64,000 nt of DNA from Methyloligella sp. GL2 (lineage in GTDB: Bacteria > Pseudomonadota > Alphaproteobacteria > Rhizobiales > Methyloligellaceae). The translations under genes and the position numbers were made by a program. The notes beneath the pieces are model-generated. The model did not search any database and was not told the origin of the DNA. It was given only the letters and a program-made list of their open reading frames with translations. Of the stretch, positions 1 through 8,932 are shown one piece after another. How positions within the stretch are numbered: the first letter of the stretch is position 1; each line of letters starts with the position of its first letter. The stretch lies in the NCBI RefSeq assembly GCF_013341275.1, contig NZ_CP054476.1, forward strand, positions 2,468,988-2,532,987, given 5' to 3'.

Positions 1-308
1 TCGAGATTGGCGTCCAGGAACCAGCGGGCCACCTGCTGGAGCCGGCCCAGCGGGCTTCCGTCCTTCGGCAGCGCCGCGGTGAAGCCGGCCAGGAGTGTCA
101 CACGGCTATCGCGCGCCTGCTCCAGCACCGCGCCGAACAAGGCCAGCTTGGATGGAAAGCGGCGGTAGATGGTGTCCTTGCCGGCGGAGCATTTGGCTGC
201 GACCTGCTCCACCGAGGTGGCGGCGTAACCTTGCGTGGCGAACAGCTCCGAGGCCGCCTCGACGATGCGGAGCGTGTTGTCGTCCCGCGCGGTCTTGCGC
301 TCCGCCAT
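1..308 (-). CDS. TetR family transcriptional regulator (3' end outside window)
   Basis: The minus strand encodes an N-terminal TetR DNA-binding domain starting at ATG 308. A helix-turn-helix is readable (LFATQGYAATSVEQVAAK, then AGKDTIYRRFPSK), the classic TetR_N pattern. About 102 residues are present and the ligand-binding C-terminal domain runs off the window edge. It is divergent from the TonB receptor gene, with a perfect inverted repeat in the shared intergenic region, so it probably represses the receptor and/or itself. The ligand cannot be inferred. Confidence 0.85.
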   Translation of the reverse strand, partial: MAERKTARDDNTLRIVEAASELFATQGYAATSVEQVAAKCSAGKDTIYRRFPSKLALFGAVLEQARDSRVTLLAGFTAALPKDGSPLGRLQQVARWFLDANL

Positions 309-517
309 CGCCGGCCCGCCTGAGCTCGGCTCTTGCGTCTTCGGCAGAGTTGTCGATTTCCCAGCGCGCGCGTTCACCCTCATTCCCTCATCCGTCTGTC
401 GAATCCCCGTGGCGAGGATAGTCAGCCGCCCTGTTTCTCCGCGAGCGGAAACTCATATTTTTTGGCGTTTTCCGGCGCTCCCGAAAAAATACGACCCTGA
501 AAGTCTGATTAAACTGG

Positions 518-532
518 ACGGGACCGTCCCGT
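518..532. promoter_or_regulatory. Candidate TetR operator
   Basis: Perfect inverted repeat ACGGGAC-C-GTCCCGT in the 274-bp divergent intergenic region, about 50 bp before the receptor start. The size and single-base centre fit a TetR dimer site. The rest of the intergenic region is fairly AT-rich and holds no convincing gene. Confidence 0.55.
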
Positions 533-582
533 TTGGTTATTCGAGATTCAAAACAGTGTCTAGTGATCGTTGGGGGACGATA

Positions 583-2868
583 ATGACGAAGAGTTGGGGA
601 CGGCTATCGGCCGTTTTGATGTTTGCCGTTGCCGGTGCGAACGGCGTTCAGACTGTCCATGCGCAGGACGCCGAGAATTACGAGCTCGATCCGATCGTGG
701 TGGAAGCGGCGCCGGAGACCCGGCAAGCCGAGACCGCCTCCCGGGCGGTCAATCAGGCTCCAGTTGCGAGGCAGAGCACGGCTCCCGCCACGCCGCAAGA
801 TGCCCTTCCGGCAGTCGCCTCGCCTTTGGAGGGCGCAGGCGGCTCGACGCGCAACACCTATCAGCCGGAAGACATGTATGCGGCAACCAAGACGGAGACG
901 CCGATCGCCGAGACGCCGCAATCGGTCTCGGTGGTGACCCGCAAGCAGATGGACGACCAGAACTACGCAACGGTCGGCGGGGCGCTGGGCTACACCGCGG
1001 GCGTGCTTTCCACCTTCGAGCAGAACACCCGCTACGACAATGTGCTGATCCGCGGGTTCGGCGGCTTCTCGACCGCCGGCTCCTATGTGCAGTTCATGGA
1101 CGGGCTGAAGCTGCCGCAAGGCCAGGTGTTCGGCATCATGTCCGTCGATCCCTTCCTGCTCGACCGCATCGATGTTCTGAAAGGCCCTTCGGCGGTGCTG
1201 TACGGCCAGGTGAGCCCCGGCGGCATGGTCGACATGGTCAGCCGGGCGCCGAGCGCCACGCCCTATAACGAGATGCGTCTGGAGGCCGGCAGCCATGGCC
1301 GCGTTCAGGCCGGCTATACCAGCCAGGGCAAGCTGAACCGCGACGGCACGCTGCAATACAGCTTGACCGCCATCGGCCGCGATTCCGGGACCCGCTATAA
1401 TAATGTGGACGAGGAGCGCTTCGCCGTCGCGCCGGCAGTGGCTTGGCAGCCCAATGCCGATACCCGCATCACGCTGATGGGCTTCTATCAGGAGGATCCG
1501 GAGGGCGGCTATTTCAATTCGATCTATCCGAAATCGCTCTCGCCGAAGCAATATCGCCGTTACCTGAATTCGGAGCTGAATGTCGGCGATCCCTCCTTCG
1601 ACCACTTCCACCGCAAAGAGGGCGGCATCGGCTATCAGCTCGAGCACCGCTTCAATTCCGCGGTGATGCTGAACTCCTCGCTGCGCTACGCCAAGGTCGA
1701 TCTCGATATGGCGGGATTGCAAATGTCGGGGCCGATGACGGCGACCGGTATTCTTCCCCGCCAGGCGGCGCGCACGACGGAGGATGCGTGGAATGTCGCG
1801 AGCGACAATCACCTGCAATTCGACTTCGCGACGGGCGCGTTCCAGCATCGCGTGCTGACCGGGCTCGATATCCAGAGCTCCGACAGCGACGCCGAATTCT
1901 CGGTCAATTTCTTCGCCCCGACCTTGAATGTCACCCATCCGGTCTACGGGCAGCCGGTGACCGACACCTTCTTCCCGCTGATCGATTCCAAGCAGCGGCT
2001 GGAGCAGACCGGCACCTATCTGCAGGATCAGATCGCGATCGGCAATTGGCGCTCGGTGTTCGGCATCCGGCGTGACTGGACGGAGCAGGTAACCAAGCCC
2101 GATGGCGGCCTCAGGCAATCCCAGGATGCCGACGAGACCACCTATCGCGCCGGCCTGCTCTATATGTTCGACAACGGCCTGGCGCCTTACGCGAGCTATT
2201 CGACCTCGTTCGAGCCGGTGATCGGCGTGGGGCTTGGCGGCGTTCCCTTCGTGCCTACAACGGGGGAGCAATACGAGGTGGGCGTGAAGTATCAGCCCTC
2301 CTTCCTGCCTGGCGCGCTGTTGACCTTCTCCGCCTTCGACATCACCCAGCAGAACGTGCTGGTTCCGGGGCCGATCGTCGGCATCAATATCCAGCAAGGC
2401 GAGATCCGTTCGCGCGGCTTAGAGTTCGAGGCGCGTGGCAATGTCACCGAGCAGCTGGAGCTGATCGGCGCGCTGACCCTGCTCGACATGGAGGTGACGG
2501 AATCGACCGACCCGGCGGCCATCGGCAAGCGCCCGCAAGCCGTGCCCGATTATTTCGGTTCGGTCTGGGCCAACTACGCCTTCGACCAGGGCATCGTCGA
2601 CGGCGTCACCCTCGGCGGCGGGATCCGCTTCGTCGGCTCCAGCTTTGGGGATGACGCCAACACGCTGGAAGTCTCCGGCTATACGCTGGTCGACATGGCG
2701 GTGAGCTACAATCTCGGCAAAATCACGCCGAAGCTGGAGCGGACGGATCTGACCTTCAATGTCTGGAACCTGTTCGACAAGGAGTACTATTCCAGCTGCA
2801 GCTACAGCATCTATTGCGAATATGGCGACCGGCGCACCTTCCTCGCCGGCATCCGCCACCGCTGGTAG
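583..2868 (+). CDS. TonB-dependent siderophore-type outer-membrane receptor
   Basis: About 761 residues from ATG 583, chosen because a purine-rich GGGGGA lies just upstream and the product begins with a signal peptide (MTKSWGRLSAVLMFAVAGANGVQTVHA in two parts up to the AQ/DA cleavage area). A TonB-box-like LDPIVVEA follows. The plug domain contains ETPQSVSVVTRKQMDDQN and VLIRGFGG, and the beta-barrel ends in Trp (GIRHRW), as usual for outer-membrane barrels. Family knowledge: such receptors import ferric siderophores or other large chelates using TonB energy. The substrate is unknown. In a lanthanide-using methylotroph a metallophore receptor is possible, but nothing here shows it. Confidence 0.9.
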   Translation: MTKSWGRLSAVLMFAVAGANGVQTVHAQDAENYELDPIVVEAAPETRQAETASRAVNQAPVARQSTAPATPQDALPAVASPLEGAGGSTRNTYQPEDMYAATKTETPIAETPQSVSVVTRKQMDDQNYATVGGALGYTAGVLSTFEQNTRYDNVLIRGFGGFSTAGSYVQFMDGLKLPQGQVFGIMSVDPFLLDRIDVLKGPSAVLYGQVSPGGMVDMVSRAPSATPYNEMRLEAGSHGRVQAGYTSQGKLNRDGTLQYSLTAIGRDSGTRYNNVDEERFAVAPAVAWQPNADTRITLMGFYQEDPEGGYFNSIYPKSLSPKQYRRYLNSELNVGDPSFDHFHRKEGGIGYQLEHRFNSAVMLNSSLRYAKVDLDMAGLQMSGPMTATGILPRQAARTTEDAWNVASDNHLQFDFATGAFQHRVLTGLDIQSSDSDAEFSVNFFAPTLNVTHPVYGQPVTDTFFPLIDSKQRLEQTGTYLQDQIAIGNWRSVFGIRRDWTEQVTKPDGGLRQSQDADETTYRAGLLYMFDNGLAPYASYSTSFEPVIGVGLGGVPFVPTTGEQYEVGVKYQPSFLPGALLTFSAFDITQQNVLVPGPIVGINIQQGEIRSRGLEFEARGNVTEQLELIGALTLLDMEVTESTDPAAIGKRPQAVPDYFGSVWANYAFDQGIVDGVTLGGGIRFVGSSFGDDANTLEVSGYTLVDMAVSYNLGKITPKLERTDLTFNVWNLFDKEYYSSCSYSIYCEYGDRRTFLAGIRHRW

Positions 2869-2879
2869 CGCGCGAGAAG

Positions 2880-2939
2880 AACGAGCGCTCCGGCGCTCGC
2901 AAGCCTGACGGGGCGCCGGCCGAAAAGCCGCCCCGTCAG
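2880..2939. terminator. Two hairpins between convergent genes
   Basis: GAGCGC/GCGCTC hairpin at about 2883-2898, followed by an 11-bp stem CTGACGGGGCG / CGCCCCGTCAG at 2905-2915 and 2929-2939. They occupy the 74-bp gap between the convergent receptor and epimerase genes, so a bidirectional terminator is likely although no long T run follows. The first hairpin resembles the repeats at 4860-5146. Confidence 0.5.
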
Positions 2940-2942
2940 TGG

Positions 2943-3908
2943 CTAGCGGCTCTCGCCTTGGGTCAGGAGATGGTCGAAATAGTCGATCGTACGACGCAGC
3001 CCCTGCTCGAGGCCCACGTTCGGCTTCCAGTCCAAGGTAAGCTCGGCATTGGAGATATCTGGGCAGCGCCGCACCGGCTCTTCCGGCAGTGCCGGCACCT
3101 CAGAAACGCGCGAGCGCGACCCCGTAAGATCGATGATCATGTCGGCGAGGTCGCGCACAGAAATTTCCTGCGGGTTACCGATATTCATCGGTCCGGTCAC
3201 CTCCGCAGGCGTTTCCATCAGGCGCACCAGCCCCTCGATCAAATCGTCCACGTAGCAGAATGAGCGCGTCTGGCGCCCGTCGCCATTGACGGCCAGATCT
3301 TGGCCGATGAGGGCGTTGACAATGAAGTTCGATACGACGCGCCCATCGTCGGCCCGCATCCCCGGCCCATAGACATTAAAGAGTCGCGCAATCTTGATGT
3401 CCAAGGCATGCACGCGGTGATAGTCGAAGAACAAGGTCTCGGCGCAGCGCTTTGTCTCGACGTAACAGGAGCGCGGACCGACGGGATTGACGTTGCCCCA
3501 ATAGGACTCGTCTTGCGGGTGCATGACGGGGTTGCCATAGACTTCGCTGGTGGAGGCTTGGAAGATCTTTGCGTTGGTGCGCGTTGCCAATTCGAGCATG
3601 TTCAGGGGCCCGAGCAGGTTGGTCTTGGCAGTTTGAATCTGATCGCTGTTATATCGGGCGGGAGAGGCGAGGCTGGCCAGATTGTAAATCTCGTCAACCT
3701 CCGCAGAGAGCGGGACACACACGTCTTGCTGAATGAAAGTAAAGCGGGGCTCGCCGTCTCGCTGGCGAATCTTGCTTAAGCTTCCTGATGTCAGATCGTC
3801 GACGCAAATGACGGAATGGCCTGAGCTGAGGAGTCTGTCGACGAGATGTGATCCGATAAATCCCGCGCCGCCGGAGACTAAGACGCGCTTTATATTTTTA
3901 CTCTGCAC
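2943..3908 (-). CDS. NAD-dependent epimerase, UDP-glucuronate decarboxylase type
   Basis: 321 residues, extended short-chain dehydrogenase fold. Rossmann motif GGAGFIGS at residues 13-20, catalytic triad TSE at 120-122 and YVETK (Tyr149, Lys153). The stretch NLASLASPARY and the C-terminal FCYVDDLIEGL are typical of UDP-glucuronic acid decarboxylases (UXS), which convert UDP-glucuronate to UDP-xylose for polysaccharide synthesis. It is divergent from a family 61 glycosyltransferase with a short AT-rich shared promoter region (3909-3953), which supports a role in a surface glycan. A UDP-glucose 4-epimerase is the less likely alternative. Confidence 0.8.
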   Translation of the reverse strand: MQSKNIKRVLVSGGAGFIGSHLVDRLLSSGHSVICVDDLTSGSLSKIRQRDGEPRFTFIQQDVCVPLSAEVDEIYNLASLASPARYNSDQIQTAKTNLLGPLNMLELATRTNAKIFQASTSEVYGNPVMHPQDESYWGNVNPVGPRSCYVETKRCAETLFFDYHRVHALDIKIARLFNVYGPGMRADDGRVVSNFIVNALIGQDLAVNGDGRQTRSFCYVDDLIEGLVRLMETPAEVTGPMNIGNPQEISVRDLADMIIDLTGSRSRVSEVPALPEEPVRRCPDISNAELTLDWKPNVGLEQGLRRTIDYFDHLLTQGESR

Positions 3909-3953
3909 TATCTACTTCTATAAGTTAAAAACGATTCTTGAAAACAGAATGAA

Positions 3954-4862
3954 ATGCTTAGCGAACTAAAGTACCTGCTCGGCCTCAAGACGAGACCAAA
4001 CGCATACTGGCTCAACATCCGAAACAACGGCGGAAGCGTTGAGCACTACTACCATTTCCTGCTTGGATATCTGCTTCCGCTCTGTGGATATGCGGAGGAA
4101 GAGAAAACTGAAGCGCCAATCCTATTGGCGCGGGCCTGTGGTCCGCTAAGTCGTCTTGTGTGTGAGGTGGGGATTCCCGGGTTGGTTTTGTGCGAGCCAT
4201 ACAGTCATTCGTTGCTTTCCAGCGAGGCTGAAAAGCTCAGGCTCGAGAATGTTGACATTTTGGGTCTAGATTGCAGTGAGGCGCGGCGAGAATATGACGC
4301 CGACCGTCTGGCAAGCGTTGCGGCCCTCGCAAAGCGGTATATTCAACAACGGCTTGGCGACAAAATCGACCGGTTTTGTGAAGAGCTCGACTCCAATTGG
4401 ACGCCGTCGCCGCGTCTCCTGCTCATCAAGCGGGAAGCGCCGGATCCGTTTTACCAATCGGATCTTGCCGAGACCAAGGGAGCGGGCACGGATAGACGAT
4501 CGATCGCCAATATGGCGGAGCTGATTGCGGCCTTAAGTGGCAGATTTCCGCAAACGAAGGTCGTCTCTCTCCAAGGCCGGGGACTGGCCGAGCAGATCGC
4601 CCTGTTCAAGATGGCGGATATTGTCGTCGCGCAGCACGGGGCGGCGCTTGCAAATATCGTTTGGATGCGCCCTGAGACACAGGTGTTCGAGTTCCTGCCT
4701 GATCCCGCTCAGCATATCTTTTTCCAAAACCTGTCGCCCATCTTCGGTATCGAGCATCATGTCCTCGCCCAGGAGGATCGAAAGGGCCCGGTGGACGTGG
4801 CAGCGCTCATGGACGCGGTGGCGTCGAACCTGCGAAGCAGCGCGCGACCTGCGCTGGCGTGA
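3954..4862 (+). CDS. Glycosyltransferase family 61-like protein (DUF563)
   Basis: 302 residues. The C-terminal half shows the GT61/DUF563 signature: ALFKMADIVVAQHGAALAN followed by WMRPETQVFEFLP. The N-terminus has the HYYHFLLGYLLPL segment also seen in this family. No signal peptide or membrane segment is evident, so it is probably cytosolic or peripheral. GC content is lower than in neighbouring genes, common for surface-polysaccharide genes acquired by transfer. The xylose-transfer activity of some eukaryotic GT61 enzymes would match the adjacent UXS-type gene, but this is inference. Confidence 0.7.
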   Translation: MLSELKYLLGLKTRPNAYWLNIRNNGGSVEHYYHFLLGYLLPLCGYAEEEKTEAPILLARACGPLSRLVCEVGIPGLVLCEPYSHSLLSSEAEKLRLENVDILGLDCSEARREYDADRLASVAALAKRYIQQRLGDKIDRFCEELDSNWTPSPRLLLIKREAPDPFYQSDLAETKGAGTDRRSIANMAELIAALSGRFPQTKVVSLQGRGLAEQIALFKMADIVVAQHGAALANIVWMRPETQVFEFLPDPAQHIFFQNLSPIFGIEHHVLAQEDRKGPVDVAALMDAVASNLRSSARPALA

Positions 4863-5146
4863 GCGAGAAAAACGAGCGCCTTGGCGCTCGCAAGGGCAAC
4901 TGCCCGTCACGCGGTAGCGCGCCTCGGAGGCGCGAACGAAGTGAGCTGCCGTGAGACAAAAGACGAACCGAACACAAAGCGCTCCAGGGCGCGACTGCGC
5001 CCCGGCCGAAGGCCGCCCCCGCGGAGCCGCGCGCTGGCGTACATGAGAAAAACGAGCGCCACCAGCGCTCGCAAGGGCGACCGCCCGTCGCGCGAATGCG
5101 CGCCCTGTCGGAGGCGCGAACGAAGTGAGCTGCCGTGAGACAAAAG
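4860..5146. repeat. Two imperfect direct copies of a ~105-bp intergenic repeat
   Basis: Copy 1 (about 4860-4965) and copy 2 (about 5040-5146) share GAGAAAAACGAGCGC, a GCGCTCGCAAGGGC segment, and GGAGGCGCGAACGAAGTGAG followed by CTGCCGTGAGACAAAAGA. Each contains several short hairpins. Copy 2 ends directly at the tRNA 3' end. No protein is supported here. Confidence 0.7.
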
Positions 5147-5149
5147 AAA

Positions 5150-5226
5150 TGGTGGGCCCGGCTGGACTCGAACCAGCAACCAGACGGTTATGAGCCGCCG
5201 GCTCTAACCAATTGAGCTACGGGCCC
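5150..5226 (-). tRNA. tRNA with CAU anticodon, probably tRNA-Ile2
   Basis: 77-nt cloverleaf including an encoded CCA. Acceptor stem GGGCCCG/CGGGCCC, D arm GCTC/GAGC, anticodon stem GGCGG/CCGTC with loop CTCATAA (anticodon CAT), T arm containing GGTTCGAGTCC. The acceptor stem and loop resemble tRNA-Ile(CAU), whose C34 is modified to lysidine, more than the elongator tRNA-Met known from rhizobia. Sequence alone does not fully exclude tRNA-Met. Confidence 0.85.
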
Positions 5227-5356
5227 CCGCGCATGCGGTTGGCCACGGGTCATATCAGCTTCATGCGATTCCGGGAATGGTCGAGCAGCAATTGCGCTTT
5301 TCGCTTCCGCTTGGCATCCTCAGCCTCGCTGGGGAGCACCAAGGAGGATATATTTT

Positions 5357-6076
5357 ATGACGCTTTCTGCCCTGCCCGTCAGGCTACTTACTTGCTTCTC
5401 GCTCCTCGCCGTCGGCCTTGCCGCGCCTGCGGTCCACGCCGACGAAGCGGAGCCGCCGCAGCGCACCATCAGCCTCACTGCTACGGGCGAAGTCGATAGC
5501 GCTCCCGATCTCGTCGAGATCAGCACCGGCGTGGTGAGCGACGCGAAGAGTGCAGCCGACGCGCTGGAGAAGAACAGCAAGGCGATGACCAAGATGATCG
5601 CGGCGCTGAAGGCCGAGGGCATCGCGCCGAAGGACATCCAGACCTCGAACTTCTCGATCCGCCCGCGCTACGACCGGCCGGAGAAGAACAAGCCGCAAGT
5701 GCTGGTCGGCTACCGGGTCAACAATTCGCTGCATCTGAAGGTGCGCGACGTGAAAGCGCTGGGCGCGATCCTCGACAAGCTGGTCAGCCTCGGCGCCAAT
5801 AACATCGGCAATATCGCCTTCGGCCTGGCCGACCCCGCCGCCACCGAGGACGAGGCGCGCAAGCTCGCCATGAAAGAGGCGATCGCCCGCGCAGAGCTCT
5901 ATGCGGAGGCGGCCGGCGTCAAGCTCGGCAAGGTGATCAGCATCAACGAGCAAGGCGGCGTGCGTCCCTATAAGGCGGTGGCGCGGATGGAGGCTGCATC
6001 GGCAGCGCCGGTTCCGATCGAGGCGGGCACCACGACTACCTCGATCACCGTTAACGTCACTTGGGAGCTTGAGTGA
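5357..6076 (+). CDS. SIMPL domain-containing periplasmic protein (DUF541)
   Basis: 239 residues with a strong AAGGAGG ribosome-binding site. An N-terminal signal peptide ends near AVHADEAEPP. The mature protein has the SIMPL/DUF541 features: ISLTATGEVDSAPDLVEISTG, VLVGYRVNNSLHLKVRD and ARAELYAEAAGVKLGKVISI. Relatives include E. coli YggE, linked to oxidative stress, but biochemistry is not settled. It sits alone between a tRNA and the next plus-strand gene 76 bp downstream. Confidence 0.85.
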   Translation: MTLSALPVRLLTCFSLLAVGLAAPAVHADEAEPPQRTISLTATGEVDSAPDLVEISTGVVSDAKSAADALEKNSKAMTKMIAALKAEGIAPKDIQTSNFSIRPRYDRPEKNKPQVLVGYRVNNSLHLKVRDVKALGAILDKLVSLGANNIGNIAFGLADPAATEDEARKLAMKEAIARAELYAEAAGVKLGKVISINEQGGVRPYKAVARMEAASAAPVPIEAGTTTTSITVNVTWELE

Positions 6077-6152
6077 CAGACTGGGAACTCGATTAGCAGG
6101 CTGTGCGCTTGAATAGGCGCGTAAGCCGGTTTGCCGAGAGGACGATGCCACG

Positions 6153-8195
6153 ATGAAAGCTGAAAACGGGAACAACGCTTACGCCCGGGACCGGGCTTTC
6201 ATGGTGGAACGGCACTTGCGGGCGCGGGGCATCCGCGACCCGCTGGTGATCGCCGCCATGGGCGCGGTGCCGCGCGAGGCCTTCGTCGCCGGGGGGATGG
6301 AGGAGTTCGCCTATGAGGATTCCGCCCTTCCCATCGAGGCGGGGCAGACCATCTCCCAGCCTTATATCGTGGCCCGCATGGCGGAGCTCGCCGCGCTGAC
6401 CCCGACCGATAAGGTGCTGGAGGTGGGCGCCGGCTCCGGCTTCGCCGCTGCGGTGTTCAGCCGGATCGCCGCACAGGTCTTCGCCATCGAACGCCACGAG
6501 CAGCTGGCGGATCTGGCGCGGGCGCGGCTTGCTAAGCTCGGCTACGACAATGCCACCATCATCTGCGGCGACGGCACCAAGGGGCTGCCCGACGAGGCGC
6601 CGTTCAACGCCATCATCGTCTCGGCCGGCGGTCCGCGGGTTCCCGAAGCCCTGAAAGAGCAGCTGGCGCCGGGCGGCCGTCTGGTGATCCCGGTCGGCAC
6701 CGGCATGATGCAGGAGCTGATCCTGGTCCGCCGCAACGAGGACGACACGTTCGACGAGGAGAGCTTTGGCGGCGTCGCCTTCGTGCCGCTGATCGGGGCG
6801 CAAGGCTGGGCCGACGAGGAGCGCTCGCAAGAATCGCCGCGCGAGGAAGCCGCGCCCAGCCCTTCGGCGAGCCTCTACCGCCCGGCCCGCCGCCCTTCCG
6901 GCCATGCGCTCAGCCATCTGATGGCCGAGCGGGCGGAGCCTTTCGGCGAGCTGGACGAGCTGGCCTCCATGGTGGAGCGCTTTGCCGACCGGCGCGTGGT
7001 GATGCTCGGCGAAGCGAGCCACGGCACGGCGGAGTTCTATGACGCCCGCGCCGCGATCACCGAGAAACTGGTGCGCGATCACGGTTTCAACATCGTCGCC
7101 GTCGAGGCCGATTGGCCCGATGCGGCGGTCTATAACGCGGCGATCTGCGGCCTGCCGCGGCCGAAGACGCCTGAGACCCCGTTCTTGCGCTTTCCCACCT
7201 GGATGTGGCGCAACGCGCAGGTCTTCCGCTTCCTGGAGCGGCTGAAGACGATCAATGGCGAGCGCCGGGCCCCGGAAGAGATGTGCAGCTTTTACGGGCT
7301 CGACATCTACAGCCTGGCGACCTCGATCGCCGCGGTGCTCGACTATCTCGACAAGGTCGACCCTGAGGCGGCGGCCATCGCGCGGGAGCGCTATAGCTGC
7401 CTTGCCCCCTGGCGCGCCGAGCCGGCCGGCTATGGCCGCATGGCGATCACCCGCGGCTTTGCGCTGTGCGAAGATCCGGTGGCGCAGACCTTGCGCGATC
7501 TTCTGGCCAAGCGGCTGGACTATCTCTACCGCGACGGCGAAGCGTTTTTCGGGGCGGAGCAGAATGCCCGCATCGTGGCTGGCGCCGAGGAATATTACCG
7601 CGCCATCTATTACGGCGGGGCGATGTCCTGGAACCTCCGCGACGAGCATATGTTCGACACGCTGGAGCGCGTTCTGGCGCATCGCGGGCCGAGCGCCAAG
7701 GCCGTCGTCTGGGCGCATAATTCGCATATCGGCAATGCCGCCTTCACCGAGATGGGGCAGGTGCGGGGCGAGCACAATATCGGCCAGTTGGCGAAGCAGC
7801 GTTTCGGCGAGGAGGCGGCACTGATCGGCTTCGGCACCGACCGCGGCACCGTGGCCGCGGCCTCCGATTGGGACGGGCCGATGGAGATCAAGAAGGTGCG
7901 GCCCGGACGTAGCGATTCCTACGAAGGCATCTCGCGGGATTCGGGACTGCCGGCCTTCTTCCTGGAGACCGGCGCGGGCCAGGATGCCTCGGTGCGCGAG
8001 GCGCTGGCCGAGCCGTTCCTGGAGCGGGCCATCGGCGTGATCTACCGGCCCGAGAGCGAGCGGCTGTCGCATTATTTCGAGGCGGAGCTGTCGCGGCAAT
8101 TCGACGGCTGGGTCTGGTTCGAGGAAACCGAAGCGGTGACGGCGCACGCCCTGCCCCAGCACGGGCCCGACGAGACGTTTCCTTTCGGGGTTTAG
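6153..8195 (+). CDS. Fusion: protein-L-isoaspartate O-methyltransferase + erythromycin esterase-like domain
   Basis: 680 residues in one uninterrupted frame. Residues 1-215 are a Pcm-type methyltransferase: TISQPYIVARM at 66-76, S-adenosylmethionine motif VLEVGAGSGF at 88-97, and the LAPGGRLVIPVG strand near 171. A Pro/Ala/Ser-rich linker covers about 222-250. Residues 255-680 are an erythromycin esterase (EreA/EreB superfamily) domain with LGEASHGTAEF around His290, AVEADWPD, and WAHNSHIGNA. Pcm repairs isoaspartyl damage in proteins. The second domain belongs to a family of hydrolases whose native substrates are mostly unknown, so macrolide resistance should not be assumed. Confidence 0.85.
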   Translation: MKAENGNNAYARDRAFMVERHLRARGIRDPLVIAAMGAVPREAFVAGGMEEFAYEDSALPIEAGQTISQPYIVARMAELAALTPTDKVLEVGAGSGFAAAVFSRIAAQVFAIERHEQLADLARARLAKLGYDNATIICGDGTKGLPDEAPFNAIIVSAGGPRVPEALKEQLAPGGRLVIPVGTGMMQELILVRRNEDDTFDEESFGGVAFVPLIGAQGWADEERSQESPREEAAPSPSASLYRPARRPSGHALSHLMAERAEPFGELDELASMVERFADRRVVMLGEASHGTAEFYDARAAITEKLVRDHGFNIVAVEADWPDAAVYNAAICGLPRPKTPETPFLRFPTWMWRNAQVFRFLERLKTINGERRAPEEMCSFYGLDIYSLATSIAAVLDYLDKVDPEAAAIARERYSCLAPWRAEPAGYGRMAITRGFALCEDPVAQTLRDLLAKRLDYLYRDGEAFFGAEQNARIVAGAEEYYRAIYYGGAMSWNLRDEHMFDTLERVLAHRGPSAKAVVWAHNSHIGNAAFTEMGQVRGEHNIGQLAKQRFGEEAALIGFGTDRGTVAAASDWDGPMEIKKVRPGRSDSYEGISRDSGLPAFFLETGAGQDASVREALAEPFLERAIGVIYRPESERLSHYFEAELSRQFDGWVWFEETEAVTAHALPQHGPDETFPFGV

Positions 8196-8216
8196 CGCTG
8201 GCCCCGCTCCTCGGCT

Positions 8217-8343
8217 CGTCATCGCCGGGCTTGACCCGGCGATCCATGCCGTTGCCTTGCCGCTTGCGCCCAACGTTTAACAGCACCGCTCCCCGCGCTG
8301 GGACGTAACGGCATGGATGCCCGGATCAAGTCCGGGCATGACG
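8217..8343. repeat. Interspersed palindromic element, type A
   Basis: Begins CGTCATCGCCGGGCTTGAC and ends in the palindrome ATGCCCGGA-TCAAG-TCCGGGCAT followed by GACG. The middle carries a conserved stretch around GCACCGCTCCCCG. Near-identical elements occur at 10627, 12037, 12370 and 16782. Confidence 0.8.
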
Positions 8344-8370
8344 AAGGAGAGTGTGGGCAGTTCGGGGCAC

Positions 8371-8452
8371 CGTCATTCCGGCGCAAGCCGGAATCCAGCA
8401 AAACGGCAGGACCTCTGCATAAGGCGGGATACCGGCTTGCGCCGGTATGACG
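8371..8452. repeat. Interspersed palindromic element, type B
   Basis: CGTCATTCCGGCGCAAGCCGG at one end is mirrored by CCGGCTTGCGCCGGTATGACG at the other, giving a long imperfect inverted repeat. It lies immediately beside the type A element downstream of the fusion gene and 23 bp from the 3' end of panD. Confidence 0.75.
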
Positions 8453-8475
8453 CCCTACAAAACCGGAAAACGCCC

Positions 8476-8832
8476 CTAGCCGATCTTGGCGATCTCGTTG
8501 TTCTCGCCGAACAGCACCACGGTGGGCTTGTAGTTGCGGGCTTCTTCCGCCGGGATCTGGCAATAGGCGACGACGATGATCTTGTCGTCCTTCTGCACCA
8601 GCCGGGCGCCGGCGCCGTTGATGGCGATCTTGCCTGAGCTGCGCGGAGCCTCGATGGCATAGGTGGTGAGGCGCGCGCCGTTATTGATGTTGAGCACGTC
8701 GACCTGCTCGTGGGGCAGAATGCCGGCGGCATCGAGAAAATCCCGGTCGATCCCGATGGAGCCTTCGTAATTCAGATCGCACTCCGTCACGCTGGCGCGA
8801 TGGAGCTTGGCTTTCAACATGGTCAGAAACAC
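8476..8832 (-). CDS. panD: Aspartate 1-decarboxylase
   Basis: 118 residues from GTG 8832. This start aligns with the E. coli enzyme ([13 protein letters not shown] versus MIRTMLQGKLHRV) and has a purine-rich GGGGAAG upstream; ATG 8820 is an alternative. The self-processing site YEGS has Gly24-Ser25, where cleavage generates the pyruvoyl cofactor. The enzyme makes beta-alanine for pantothenate and coenzyme A. No other pan genes are nearby. Confidence 0.95.
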   Translation of the reverse strand: MFLTMLKAKLHRASVTECDLNYEGSIGIDRDFLDAAGILPHEQVDVLNINNGARLTTYAIEAPRSSGKIAINGAGARLVQKDDKIIVVAYCQIPAEEARNYKPTVVLFGENNEIAKIG

Positions 8833-8932
8833 TGCGACTTCCCCGTCTAGATCGGATACCGGCGAGGCCCGGCGTATAGGGCAAAATCCCTGCCCTTGTA
8901 AACGCGGCGCAACCGCGCCGGCCGCTCACCGC

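Noticed and set aside
5150..5226. Elongator tRNA-Met
   Set aside because: Anticodon CAU fits, but the GGGCCCG acceptor stem and CTCATAA loop context are closer to tRNA-Ile2. The call stays tentative.
6093..8273. Long open frame on the minus strand opposite the Pcm-esterase fusion
   Set aside because: Its translation is Arg/His/Ala/Gly-rich with no domain, a typical antisense shadow of a GC-rich gene. The plus strand has clear motifs throughout.
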